A stretch of 64,000 nt of DNA from contig JALIHJ010000027.1 of assembly GCA_022984795.1 (NCBI GenBank), positions 186,001-250,000 of the forward strand, read 5' to 3'. This DNA comes from Fabrea salina. Its lineage: Eukaryota > Ciliophora > Heterotrichea > Heterotrichida > Fabreidae. Of the stretch, positions 33,561-42,630 are shown piece after piece. The notes beneath the pieces are model-generated. The model was not told where the DNA came from. It did not search any database and saw only the letters and a list, made by a program, of their open reading frames with translations. The stretch's first letter is position 1, and every line of letters begins with the position of its first letter. Position numbers and translations under genes: made by a program.

Positions 33561-36500
33561 ATGTTAGAAAGAGAAGACTTAACAGCCCGCATCGCTGACA
33601 AACGAGCTAGTCCTTCCCAAATCCTTTCTTCATTTAACTGTGTTTTCAAGCCTCTCCTAGAAGCCCCACTCCCTATAAGCCGCCTTGCAGCTCGGAAACA
33701 TGCACAGAACTACGGAGCCACTCTTTTGAAAGTAGTTAAAACTTGCAACTCTGAACTAGACAAAAAGCAGCCAGAGGACTGGAGTGAGTGCTTGATGTCC
33801 TTGATGTTTTCAGCCCTTTCACTGATAGCCAGAATAAGTCTTCAGTTGTTTTCAAAACCTGAAGACTACTACTCAATGTGGTACTGTTACCTTTTGAAAA
33901 TCACTGAAAAAGAAAAGCACGAAGAAGCTGTAAACATCTGCAAAGAAGTAGTTGAAGAAGTAAGTCAAACAGGAGGCATGCCTTACCTTCTGTTGAACTG
34001 CTTAGTTTTGTGGGCAAGTTCCATTCTTAAAACTAAGTGCACTGTGCAGACTCTAGAAGAAGTTTATGTCTTGGTGGCTGAAAGGTGCTTAGGAGTTATT
34101 GGAACTTTGAAGTGGGACGGGAGTCTTAATAAAGTTTATGACTCAGCTTTTAAGCTGTTGTTCAAAGCTGGAAGAATGCTAGACAATTTGGCTGGAGGCA
34201 ACACTGACTTGCACATACGAGCACTTGAAATCCGAAATAAAGCTTTTGAGTTCTTGAAACACTGCAAACCTTTTATAGAAAGTGACTACTTTGCCTTTGC
34301 GTATAGCTCAGTGCAAGCTACTTTTAAAGTTGCCACAGCAGCCTGTTCTAAAAAGCTGTACTTGAAGTGCATTGAAGCCATCAATTACACTTTTGAAACT
34401 TGTTGGAGCTTAGACAGGAACTCTAGGACACTAGTGGAACTTCTTAGTTTTTTACACCAAAAGTTAGAAAACTACCAAGAAGCTAAACAAGCTTTGTCAG
34501 GACTGCTACTTGAAACTAAAGAGTTAGTGGATATGTTTTTTAACGTTAGGTATTACTTAGACATTGCTAGGCTGAGTTACCTAAGTAAAGAGTCTTTTGC
34601 AGGTGACTTAGAAAATGCTCATTTGTATTTAAAGTTAATATTCCAGAAACTTTTTAGTCCTACACAGTTGTCTCAAGATGAAATTTACGAGTTAAAAAGC
34701 CTTTTGCCCAAGATTCACTCACAACAAGAGTCTTGGCTGAAGATTGTAGGCAACTTGCACTCTCCTTTATCTTTAAAACAAAGTCCACCTAGCTCAAGCA
34801 TAAAACTTTACCTAGAACTTTTTAAGTTTTACCCTTCTATAGTTCAGCTTCAAGAAAAGATTTCACTAGAAACTAAACCGAACTGGCAACTTTTTTACTA
34901 CATAATGTCTTTGGGGCACTTTTTAGTGTTTGTGTCGGGAAAAAGCTTAACTGACTCTAATTTAGGTTTAGGTTACTTGCAGAAACTTACTAGTTGCTCT
35001 TCCTTTCAGTACTTAAGCAACACTTACAACATTACTTTAGGACTGCTTCACACCGGTTACAAAGAGGTCTCTTTTAAGTGCTTAAGAATTCTGTTTGACT
35101 ACATAGTTGAGCACCCTTGCAAAATGTCTTCTGCACAACTTGCTTTAATAGAACTTGGTTGTAAGTTTTCTAGCGAAAGTAAGTCTTACGCTGAGTTTAT
35201 AGTGAAAGGAGTTAGCAGTTTGATTAAAAACTACTTAAGTGAGAACTTAGAAACCCAAGAGTTCATGAAACTTGTGGACTGCTACTGTAAAGTCAAACTT
35301 ACCAAAGCAGAGTTGCACAAAGGAGCTTCTTTTCAGGAACAAGAGTTTTTAGGGCTGAGTTTGGAAGGAGTGTGCTTCAGTGTCAAAGGGAAGATTTTAG
35401 AAAGGGAGCTACTTAACTACCACAGCCGCCTTCTGACTTCAGCTAAGTCAAACAAGTCCCAAATGGTGGAGCACTGTGCAGAAGCAATTCAGGAACTTGT
35501 AAAAGTACTGTTCACTTCAGTTTACCCTGCAAGCTCAACTAAACACGGCCAGGTAGTTCTTAAGTACATCGAAATAATATCTACTTGTGACAAACCCTTT
35601 GAAAACGAATGGTTTCTGGAAGAAATGTTTTCAGTGAAAGGAACAATTGTTGAAAAAATGATTTTTTCTTTAAAAGAACTCACTAAGTTCTACGAGTTAC
35701 CCCAAGCTGAGGTATGGAATAGCATTTTGTACCTAGAAAAGATAAAAGAACTCCAGCACAACTCCCAGGACATTTGGATTGGCAAAGAGTCCTTAGCTTT
35801 GTATGTAGAGGCTGTCAACCACTTGAACCTAGCTGCTGAACTCATTGGTTCCTTTTTAGGTTACTCTTTAAATGCCCAAGGAACTCACTGGGAAAAAACC
35901 CATGAACCCAGAGACCAATACAAAACAGACTACTGCAAGTCTTTAGTATTGGCTAGCGATGTAGCTGAGTTACTAGGACTTCCTTACTTGCAGTGCAAAC
36001 TTCTAAGCTTAGCAGACATGTGTGTAGAAGACGACTTAAGAAAGCTCTGTTTAGGACTAAGACTAGTTCTGGGCTTTTGGGAACAAGGAAAAACTCAACT
36101 TGCTACTGAAACTTACTTGAAGCTTCCAAAGACTTCTGTTAAAAGCTCTGACCACATAGACTGCTTCCACACAGAACTCTGGGTACTAACTTTAAAGGCT
36201 GAAGTTAAGTACAACATGGGGGACTTATTGGAGGCCGAAAACCACTGTAGAGAAGTACTGAGCAAAATCCCAGCAACCCACTCAACCTACCGAAGAGTTA
36301 TGCTTCTAAAAGCCCAAGTCAACTTTTTGCTTTCCAAAATTCACTTAGCAAACGGGGACCTACTTAGTAGTTTCAAAGCTACTAAAGAAGCTAGGTACTC
36401 TATAAACGACATCCACACGTACACCCTGACTCTGCAGAACTTGTCTTTACTGAACTCCATAGTCGACTCTAGTATGTGTAAGTTCAAAGAAAACTTTTCA

Positions 36501-38798
36501 AAAGCACCAAGGTGTACAGTGTTTCCTTACAGTTCTTGGAACATCCAAAGACTCTCTGAAAGGATATTGGACCACCTAAGTACCCTTTACACTCTAAGAT
36601 CCCAAGTTTCAATGGCTAACTGCTTTTTGATGCAAGGAATCAAACTAGGAAGGGTGTTGGGGATTCCCTCGCACTACCTTCACTTCCGTTCTAAGTTATC
36701 TGAACTCCAAAGGCAAACTCTAAACAACCCTAAACTGTGCCACAACAACATCAACCAAACAAAAACCCAAGTTCCAGACCCAGTTGAGTTCATTGAAAAT
36801 GTTTTTAGCGCAGTTTTCGAACCTATAGTGTACTTAACTTCCCCCAAAGACACAGAAACTCTGCGACCTTACGAGGTTTCGGCTTTAAGTCCAATAGAAA
36901 TGATGCAGGTTTCTAAGTACATCTCAACACAAAGCTTGATTGAAAGTTTGCTGACCTTAGGAGACATCCTTCAAACGCCAGAGTACCTTGAGCAGATCCA
37001 AAACGTCATAGCTGAGCAAAACTACTACAAACTTGCCAAAGGACTACTTACTTACGAGCACCAAGGCCACGTCTTTAAAAAGCTAAAAGCACTGACTTAC
37101 AAAAAGCAAGCTAACTTAGTAGCCAGACAAAAAGGAGGAAAGGAGTGCCTAGAACTTTTGGGAAGAGGAATTACTCACTTAGGCTGCTGTGAAGACTTTT
37201 TGTACACCTTTTTAAAAGACAAAGTTTGTTGTAAGAACTTCAGCATAAACCCCTTAGTTTCACATGAACTAGGCAACTGCTTGCTTATATTTGCGGACTC
37301 CTTAATGAGGAAGCACGACTCTGAGTTAGCTAAGAAAATACTGCAGCAGTTAGTTTCTTTTCCAGGAATTCTGCACCCTACAGTAGAGAGACACACGCAC
37401 TTTTTGCTTGGAAAAAACACTGGTTTAGAGGACTGGACTCGTGCTTACCACGTTGTTAGAAGCATTGGGGTGTCTTACACTGCTCAGCTTTCTTCAGTGC
37501 TTAACAAAGACTTAAGAATCACTTCAAACCAAGACTTGCTGGAAAAAGTATCCCAAATTCCTAGTGACTGGGGTGTAGTTTGTATCTCTGCAGGAAGGGG
37601 TTCTTTTACTTCTGGACTACTTTTAAGTCGACTTTCAAGTGACTCTTCTCCGTTCACAGTGAGCGTTGGGGCTTGTGAGTGCACTACTCAAGAACCTTTT
37701 TTAAGTGTAGTTGAAGAGTTCACTTTTATAATGCGAGAGAGCTCAGGCACTACATCTAAAAACAACACTCAGAGTTTCAACAAGCAAGTTTGGTGGAGCA
37801 AAAGAGAAAGACTAAACGAAAAACTCGAAAAGTGGCTAGACAGGCTGCAGTGTTACTTGGGAGAACTAAGTTCTTTGATGCTAGGAAAAGTACTCAACAA
37901 AGAAATAGACTCAATGATTAAAGACGCTGCCAAAGACTTTTGTTTGAAAAAGTGCGAAAAGTGCGGACAGCACTGGAACACCGAAGTTGTTTACCACATT
38001 CTTAACGCTGTAGCTACTGAGGAGTTCAGCCTTGACTCCGTTAGGAACTTTCTGCAAAGAACCAACATGTACAACAACTCTATTTTCAGAAAAATCAGAA
38101 ACATCCGAAAAGCCTCTTCAGGAAAAACCATTGAAAGAGCCCCCGTAGTTCTGGTTTTAGACGGAAACCTTCTGCATCTGCCTTGGGAGTCGCTTAAAGT
38201 CCTGCGCAGCCAACAACTCACAAGACTGCCTTCTCTTGCCTTTTTGTTTCCGCGCTTAAAACAACAAGCTTTGTTTTCTTCAGAAAGCTTTTACATCTTA
38301 AACCCTTCAAAAGACCTTCCTCACACGCAGTCTGCTTTCGAAAGGTACTTTAACCAGCAAAGATGGCAGGGACTTAGTGAAGTGCCTCCTACAGAGTCAG
38401 AGTTTTCCGGGGCTTTAGAAACCAAAGACTTAGTTGTATACTGTGGCCACTCTGCTGGAGAGCAGTACCTCAAAGGAGAACGCATAAAGGACTTGAAGGT
38501 AAAAGCTGTGACAATGTTGATGGGTTGTTCTTCAGGGCTTTTAAAACTAAGTGGTCAGTATGAACCCCAAGGCATTGCTTTGCAGTACTTACTTGGAGGC
38601 TGTCCACTAGTAGTTGCTAACTTGTGGGATGTCACAGACAAGGACATTGACCGCTTTGCTTTAGAGCTTTTGAAGCGGTGCGTTGACAGGTCTGAAGAAG
38701 TAAGCTTTGCTGTGAAAAACTCCAAGTTCGTGTGCAAGTTTCCTTACTTAGTTGGTTCAGCACCAGTTTGCTACGGAGTCCCTGTAAAGTTCAATTAA
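33561..38798 (+). CDS. ESP1: Separase
   Basis: A 1,745-residue protein, in the size range of separases. The long N-terminal part (about 1,300 residues) is helical-repeat (TPR-like). The C50 protease domain is C-terminal: APVVLVLDGNLLHLPWESLK, RLPSLAFLFPRL, the catalytic His in YCGHSAGEQYL (near residue 1630), the catalytic Cys in LMGCSSGLLKLSGQYEP (near 1655), and the hallmark VVANLWDVTDKDIDRFALEL. It cleaves the kleisin subunit of cohesin at anaphase onset, and securin would be the inhibitor. Ciliate separase acts in micronuclear mitosis and meiosis. Adjacent and divergent to a kinesin, which may allow co-expression in division. Confidence 0.95.
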   Translation: MLEREDLTARIADKRASPSQILSSFNCVFKPLLEAPLPISRLAARKHAQNYGATLLKVVKTCNSELDKKQPEDWSECLMSLMFSALSLIARISLQLFSKPEDYYSMWYCYLLKITEKEKHEEAVNICKEVVEEVSQTGGMPYLLLNCLVLWASSILKTKCTVQTLEEVYVLVAERCLGVIGTLKWDGSLNKVYDSAFKLLFKAGRMLDNLAGGNTDLHIRALEIRNKAFEFLKHCKPFIESDYFAFAYSSVQATFKVATAACSKKLYLKCIEAINYTFETCWSLDRNSRTLVELLSFLHQKLENYQEAKQALSGLLLETKELVDMFFNVRYYLDIARLSYLSKESFAGDLENAHLYLKLIFQKLFSPTQLSQDEIYELKSLLPKIHSQQESWLKIVGNLHSPLSLKQSPPSSSIKLYLELFKFYPSIVQLQEKISLETKPNWQLFYYIMSLGHFLVFVSGKSLTDSNLGLGYLQKLTSCSSFQYLSNTYNITLGLLHTGYKEVSFKCLRILFDYIVEHPCKMSSAQLALIELGCKFSSESKSYAEFIVKGVSSLIKNYLSENLETQEFMKLVDCYCKVKLTKAELHKGASFQEQEFLGLSLEGVCFSVKGKILERELLNYHSRLLTSAKSNKSQMVEHCAEAIQELVKVLFTSVYPASSTKHGQVVLKYIEIISTCDKPFENEWFLEEMFSVKGTIVEKMIFSLKELTKFYELPQAEVWNSILYLEKIKELQHNSQDIWIGKESLALYVEAVNHLNLAAELIGSFLGYSLNAQGTHWEKTHEPRDQYKTDYCKSLVLASDVAELLGLPYLQCKLLSLADMCVEDDLRKLCLGLRLVLGFWEQGKTQLATETYLKLPKTSVKSSDHIDCFHTELWVLTLKAEVKYNMGDLLEAENHCREVLSKIPATHSTYRRVMLLKAQVNFLLSKIHLANGDLLSSFKATKEARYSINDIHTYTLTLQNLSLLNSIVDSSMCKFKENFSKAPRCTVFPYSSWNIQRLSERILDHLSTLYTLRSQVSMANCFLMQGIKLGRVLGIPSHYLHFRSKLSELQRQTLNNPKLCHNNINQTKTQVPDPVEFIENVFSAVFEPIVYLTSPKDTETLRPYEVSALSPIEMMQVSKYISTQSLIESLLTLGDILQTPEYLEQIQNVIAEQNYYKLAKGLLTYEHQGHVFKKLKALTYKKQANLVARQKGGKECLELLGRGITHLGCCEDFLYTFLKDKVCCKNFSINPLVSHELGNCLLIFADSLMRKHDSELAKKILQQLVSFPGILHPTVERHTHFLLGKNTGLEDWTRAYHVVRSIGVSYTAQLSSVLNKDLRITSNQDLLEKVSQIPSDWGVVCISAGRGSFTSGLLLSRLSSDSSPFTVSVGACECTTQEPFLSVVEEFTFIMRESSGTTSKNNTQSFNKQVWWSKRERLNEKLEKWLDRLQCYLGELSSLMLGKVLNKEIDSMIKDAAKDFCLKKCEKCGQHWNTEVVYHILNAVATEEFSLDSVRNFLQRTNMYNNSIFRKIRNIRKASSGKTIERAPVVLVLDGNLLHLPWESLKVLRSQQLTRLPSLAFLFPRLKQQALFSSESFYILNPSKDLPHTQSAFERYFNQQRWQGLSEVPPTESEFSGALETKDLVVYCGHSAGEQYLKGERIKDLKVKAVTMLMGCSSGLLKLSGQYEPQGIALQYLLGGCPLVVANLWDVTDKDIDRFALELLKRCVDRSEEVSFAVKNSKFVCKFPYLVGSAPVCYGVPVKFN

Positions 38799-39020
38799 AT
38801 TTAACTATTAGTTAAATACTAGTACTTCAAGTTAGACTAAGGTTAAATATGGACCGCAGAAGCTACTTTGAATTGAACAAATTGTATTACTCCACAGAAC
38901 ATACTAGATAACATAGTCAAGACCAGATTACAAAATAAATATCCACCCTGTAAATAAATCCAGAGCTAACATAAAAATCTTTAAAGATTTACTTAGTAAC
39001 TCGCACTTTGCTGATAAACA
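38799..39020. other. 222-bp intergenic region with a 20-codon ORF
   Basis: Between two same-strand genes. It contains ATG at 38849 reading MDRRSYFELNKLYYSTEHTR then TAA at 38911. This could be a uORF, a tiny peptide gene or chance. The remainder is AT-rich with TAA/TAG in every frame and no recognisable RNA or repeat. Confidence 0.4.
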
Positions 39021-40313
39021 ATGAAATCCATTTTCAGCGAAATCAACCTAAATTGCAGCGGCTCAGAAACTTTTTGGGAAGGACTAAGCAGAGAACCTTT
39101 TTCGAGAATTAAGAAAAATTCCCTGTTGAGTTCTTATCTGTGTATTTACGCCTCAGAAAAATACATAAGAAAGAAGTTTGTACTAACTTCTGATTCTATT
39201 TACTACATTAACTTCCAGAATATTCCTTTTTCTCAAGCTTATATTAAACTAGCACTGCTGGAAGTGCTTGAAACTACCAAGAACAGGCACGGGTTCAGAA
39301 TTTCGAACCAAGGCGGTTCACAAGAGTTTTTTACTCGAGACCACGAAATCTTCCAAAGCTGGCTATCCGCACTCCATAAAGTCTGTGTTTTTTCTGGTTT
39401 TGAGAAAAACTTTTCCCTAGTCAAGGAGCTTGGGATTGGGAATACGGCAAGTGTCCATCTCTATGAAGGACAAGGCTCCCAGTATGCAGTTAAAAGCATT
39501 TTTAAGCAATATTTAGCTAGCCTTTCAAACATTGAAAGACTTGCTCACGAAATAGAAGTTCTCAGAAGCCTTAGTCACCCTAACATCACTAAGCTGCACT
39601 CAGTTTACCAAACAGAAGAAAGTGTAAATCTAGTGCTGGACTATGCTTCTGGAAGTGACTACTACGAAAAAATTATGAACCTAGGAGCTGTTTCAGAAAG
39701 AGAAGCAGTCAAGTTTATGTACCAACTCTTACTGACCCTTGACTACATCCACTCCCAACAAGTCATCCACAGGGATGTTAAGCTGGAAAACATCTTAGTT
39801 AACCATGAAAACTCTTCTATCAGCTTAACTGACTTTGGACTGGCTTGCTTCAAACAAGTCGATTGCATCGAAAGATGTGGTTCTCCAGGCTATGTAGCTC
39901 CAGAAATTCTCAGAGGCTTGAATTACGACTGCAAAGCTGACCTGTTTAGTGCAGGAATTGTAATGTATTCAATACTGACTAATAGATCTCCTTTCCAGGG
40001 CGGTTCGTCAGACGAAGTACTTTTAAAAAACAAGAATTGTCAAATAAAGTTCCCCGAAAAATACTGGGGAAAGGTTTCCAAGTTGGGAGTAGATTTAGCT
40101 AAGAGACTGGTTTGTGACGACCCGAGAAAAAGACCATCAGCTGAAGAAGCTCTAAGGCACCCTTGGTTTAGTGGCTTTTTAGCTATTCCGCATTACGTTA
40201 GAACCAAAAAACGCCAAAAAGTTAAGTCAAAAACTATCTTGCCCAGAAATTCGCTAGAGTCTCCTTTCTCAAAAACAATGAAACTAGTTTTTAAATGCGG
40301 ATTAGTAGATTAA
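39021..40313 (+). CDS. Ser/Thr protein kinase with N-terminal PH-like domain
   Basis: A 430-residue protein. Residues about 20-122 have the strand pattern and closing helix of a PH domain (RKKFVLTSDSIYYINFQ, EIFQSWLSALHKVCVF). The kinase domain spans about 133-395: glycine loop LGIGNTASVHLYE, catalytic Lys in YAVKSIFK, HRDVKLENIL, DFGLACF, a CAMK-like activation segment with CGSPGYVAPEI, and DPRKRPSAEEALRHPWF. The PH-kinase layout is common in ciliates and plant-like CAMK relatives. Likely membrane-recruited by phosphoinositides; substrates unknown. The C-terminal tail is basic (KKRQKVKSKT). Confidence 0.92.
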   Translation: MKSIFSEINLNCSGSETFWEGLSREPFSRIKKNSLLSSYLCIYASEKYIRKKFVLTSDSIYYINFQNIPFSQAYIKLALLEVLETTKNRHGFRISNQGGSQEFFTRDHEIFQSWLSALHKVCVFSGFEKNFSLVKELGIGNTASVHLYEGQGSQYAVKSIFKQYLASLSNIERLAHEIEVLRSLSHPNITKLHSVYQTEESVNLVLDYASGSDYYEKIMNLGAVSEREAVKFMYQLLLTLDYIHSQQVIHRDVKLENILVNHENSSISLTDFGLACFKQVDCIERCGSPGYVAPEILRGLNYDCKADLFSAGIVMYSILTNRSPFQGGSSDEVLLKNKNCQIKFPEKYWGKVSKLGVDLAKRLVCDDPRKRPSAEEALRHPWFSGFLAIPHYVRTKKRQKVKSKTILPRNSLESPFSKTMKLVFKCGLVD

Positions 40314-40341
40314 CTTAAAAGCAGTAATTATATTCGTTTTT

Positions 40342-41058
40342 ATGATATTTATACTGATTGGAGTTGTGTGTGCAAAAACAACTAACTTAAGTGGGAACCT
40401 TACAACCTCAGGAACTCTGAGTTGTGAGTCCTTAGGAGCAAGTTCTATGACTCTGGAAACCCTGAATGCATCCTTAGATGTGTCATCAAGTTCAGTGTAC
40501 TCTAACACAACCCAAGTTTCAACATTGACTTTTGAGTCGTTAGAACCCATTGGTGACTACATTTACATAAAGGCAGACTTAGTGATAGAAGAGCCCTCCT
40601 CTTCTTCCTTTACAGAACTCAACTGGAAACTCAAAGAACACCACAGCTTCCAAGAAGACCACCACGCATGGAGTCTGCCCCAAAGAACAAACTGCTCCGA
40701 TGAAGTGTTTTTAGGAGGCCACTGCAAAACTGCACAAAAAGAAGTCACTCGCAAGTTTTGGCTGCCTAAGCACAAGTGGGTAAGAGTCACTGCACTGTAT
40801 CACATGCTTGGTAAGTGGAATGGTGAGTCAGGGTATATGAAACTCAATGGAAAGCTAGTTTGGGCGCAAACTGGAACTCACACTGAGGGGGTTGACGTAT
40901 GTGGAGTTGGGTCAAGTGACACTAAGTTTGCAGTTACGGTAGATTCAACTATTCCTAACAGTGGAAACACAATTGAAGTGACTTTTGGATCCACTTTAAA
41001 AGCAGACCCCTGTGAAGCAAGTTTTGGAATAGACGACATAATGATTTATACCAGGTAA
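40342..41058 (+). CDS. Secreted protein with lectin/MAM-like C-terminal domain
   Basis: A 238-residue protein with a short signal peptide (MIFILIGVVCA), a Thr/Ser-rich stretch with sequons (NLSGNLTTSG, NASLDVSSS), then a beta-rich domain of about 160 residues with paired cysteines (RTNCSDEVFLGGHC, VDVCGVGSSD, DPCEASFGIDDIMIY). The ending SFGIDDIMIYTR recalls the final strand of MAM and galactose-binding-like domains. Similar secreted proteins occur in ciliate surface layers, but no exact family is recognised. It precedes the next gene by only 9 bp on the same strand. Confidence 0.75.
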   Translation: MIFILIGVVCAKTTNLSGNLTTSGTLSCESLGASSMTLETLNASLDVSSSSVYSNTTQVSTLTFESLEPIGDYIYIKADLVIEEPSSSSFTELNWKLKEHHSFQEDHHAWSLPQRTNCSDEVFLGGHCKTAQKEVTRKFWLPKHKWVRVTALYHMLGKWNGESGYMKLNGKLVWAQTGTHTEGVDVCGVGSSDTKFAVTVDSTIPNSGNTIEVTFGSTLKADPCEASFGIDDIMIYTR

Positions 41059-41067
41059 TATTTAAAT

Positions 41068-41700
41068 ATGAGCCGAGTACGCACAGGGGAACCTGACCCT
41101 AGCTTAGTTGCTGAAGTCACCCAGATATACAACCAATTCATTTCAGAAGGAGAAAGTCCTGTAGACGAGCTTCCAAGTGCTTTTTCTGAATTTTTCAAAG
41201 TCAAACGCATAATATCTTTCAGAAAGAAAGTTCCCAAAGGCCTTAACCAAAAAGGAGAAATGCTTCTGAAGGAAGGACGCGTGTGGGTGCTGTGGTTGTT
41301 TGTGATGGTTGTAGACAAAGGAGAACCTGCAAGCGAAATCATCAAAGTGTTTAAAGAAGGAATGAAAATTGTTAAAAACAAAGACTGCTTGATTGAAGGA
41401 CTAGGCAGTCTGTTTGAAAAGTGCCCTGAACTCGAAGTCACAGCTGAAGACGAACAAGAAATCGAAAGAATTCTAGGAAGAAAAATCGTAAATGCCCCAA
41501 AAGAAGTCATTGCAAAGTCCACTTGTGGAGAGTTTGGCTTAGTTAAACTTACTAAAGACCAACAAAACCGGTTCAAAAGTGAGTGTGCAGTGGTTCCTGC
41601 TGCAAAGAACCCTTGGCTATACGAAGCAGAGTGCCAAGACACAATGTCTCTTAATAAACTCTTGCTCAGGTCTAACTACTGCTACCACCCTTCTCCTTAA
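41068..41700 (+). CDS. Unknown helical protein
   Basis: A 210-residue protein of mixed charge. Two helical halves are visible: residues 10-110 (LVAEVTQIYNQFISEGES, GRVWVLWLFVMVVDKGEP) and 110-170 (CLIEGLGSLFEKCPELEV, EDEQEIERILGRKIV). The C-terminus is cysteine-containing and Pro-ending (SNYCYHPSP). No recognised domain, signal or clear membrane segment, although WVLWLFVMVV is hydrophobic. It sits between the secreted protein gene and LCMT1 with 9-bp gaps on both sides. The antisense frame is a shadow. Confidence 0.75.
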   Translation: MSRVRTGEPDPSLVAEVTQIYNQFISEGESPVDELPSAFSEFFKVKRIISFRKKVPKGLNQKGEMLLKEGRVWVLWLFVMVVDKGEPASEIIKVFKEGMKIVKNKDCLIEGLGSLFEKCPELEVTAEDEQEIERILGRKIVNAPKEVIAKSTCGEFGLVKLTKDQQNRFKSECAVVPAAKNPWLYEAECQDTMSLNKLLLRSNYCYHPSP

Positions 41701-41709
41701 CTAATATAA

Positions 41710-42630
41710 ATGCAAGAAGAAGATTACTCTATCAAAGCAACAGCAGACGACGCCCTTTCCAGTAAATAGTAATTTTCAAACAGCTTCGCCCACAAGCTAG
41801 GTTACCTTTACGACCCCTACATTGAGTGCTTCACTAAAACTCCTGTGAAAAAACCTCCTATTATCAATCGGGGGTACTGGACACGCGTCCAGAGAGTTTG
41901 GAACACTCTAGAAGAGTTCATAAGCACAGAAGGCCAAAAGCAGATCATAAGCTTAGGGGCTGGATATGACACTACTTTTTGGGTGATGAAGGACAAGTTT
42001 CCGTCTGAGGACTTTAACTACATAGAAGTAGACTTTCCTCAAGTTTGCAGAAAAAAGATAAGTGTAATCAGCAAGAACCCCCAGCTGGCCTCTAAAGTTG
42101 AAGTTTCTGGGCAAGTAGAGATCATCACTTCTTCTTACAAGTTGCTGGGTCAAGACTTAAGGGACCTCCAGTCTTTGGACCAGAAGTTGCAGCCCTTAGT
42201 GAGCAAAGAACTGCCAACTCTGTTTATTGCTGAGTGTGTTTTAGTTTACATGTACCCTGAGCATTCAGACGCCCTTTTAGAGTACTCACAGCAGTTTCCT
42301 AACTGTGGGTTTTTGGCTTACGATATCATTGGGCCAAATGACGCTTTTGGAAGAACCATGCTTGAGAACCTAGACCAAAGAGGTGTTAGACTCCACGGAA
42401 TCCACAAGTACCCCTTACTTGAAGACCACAAAGCAAGGTACCAAGCTTACTTTAGCTCAGTCCAAGCCTTTACAATGCTTGACATCTACAACAACTGTCT
42501 TCCGAATACCGAGAAGTCTAGAGTTGAACAACTAGAGTGGATGGACGAGTTCGAAGAGTGGAACTTGCTGCTTTCTCACTACGTAATGGTTATTGCAACT
42601 AATGGGTTAGTAAATTTGAAGTTTAGATAA
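41710..42630 (+). CDS. LCMT1: Leucine carboxyl methyltransferase 1
   Basis: A 301-residue protein after removal of the 15-nt intron at 41769-41783. The product methylates the C-terminal Leu of PP2A catalytic subunit, which controls assembly of PP2A holoenzymes. Visible features: ADDALSSKYFAHKLGYLYDP at the N-terminus (family: D-D-A-x-x-S-K), INRGYWTRVQRVWNTLEEF, SAM-binding QIISLGAGYDTTFW, YIEVDFPQVCRKK, PTLFIAECVLVYMYPEHSDA, and the C-terminal LEWMDEFEEWNLLLSHYVMV then IATNG. Length and motifs match LCMT1. The stop TAA is followed immediately by the ATG of the next gene. Confidence 0.95.
41769..41783 (+). other. 15-nt spliceosomal intron
   Basis: GTAATTTTCAAACAG. Splicing gives AAA TA|C TTC GCC and restores KYFAHKLGY of the LCMT1 family. 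Unspliced, the codon at the donor is TAG. Confidence 0.95.

Noticed and set aside
41046-41642. 198-codon minus-strand frame opposite the unknown gene at 41068
   Set aside because: It overlaps a plus-strand frame with better start context and spacing that fits the run of plus-strand genes.
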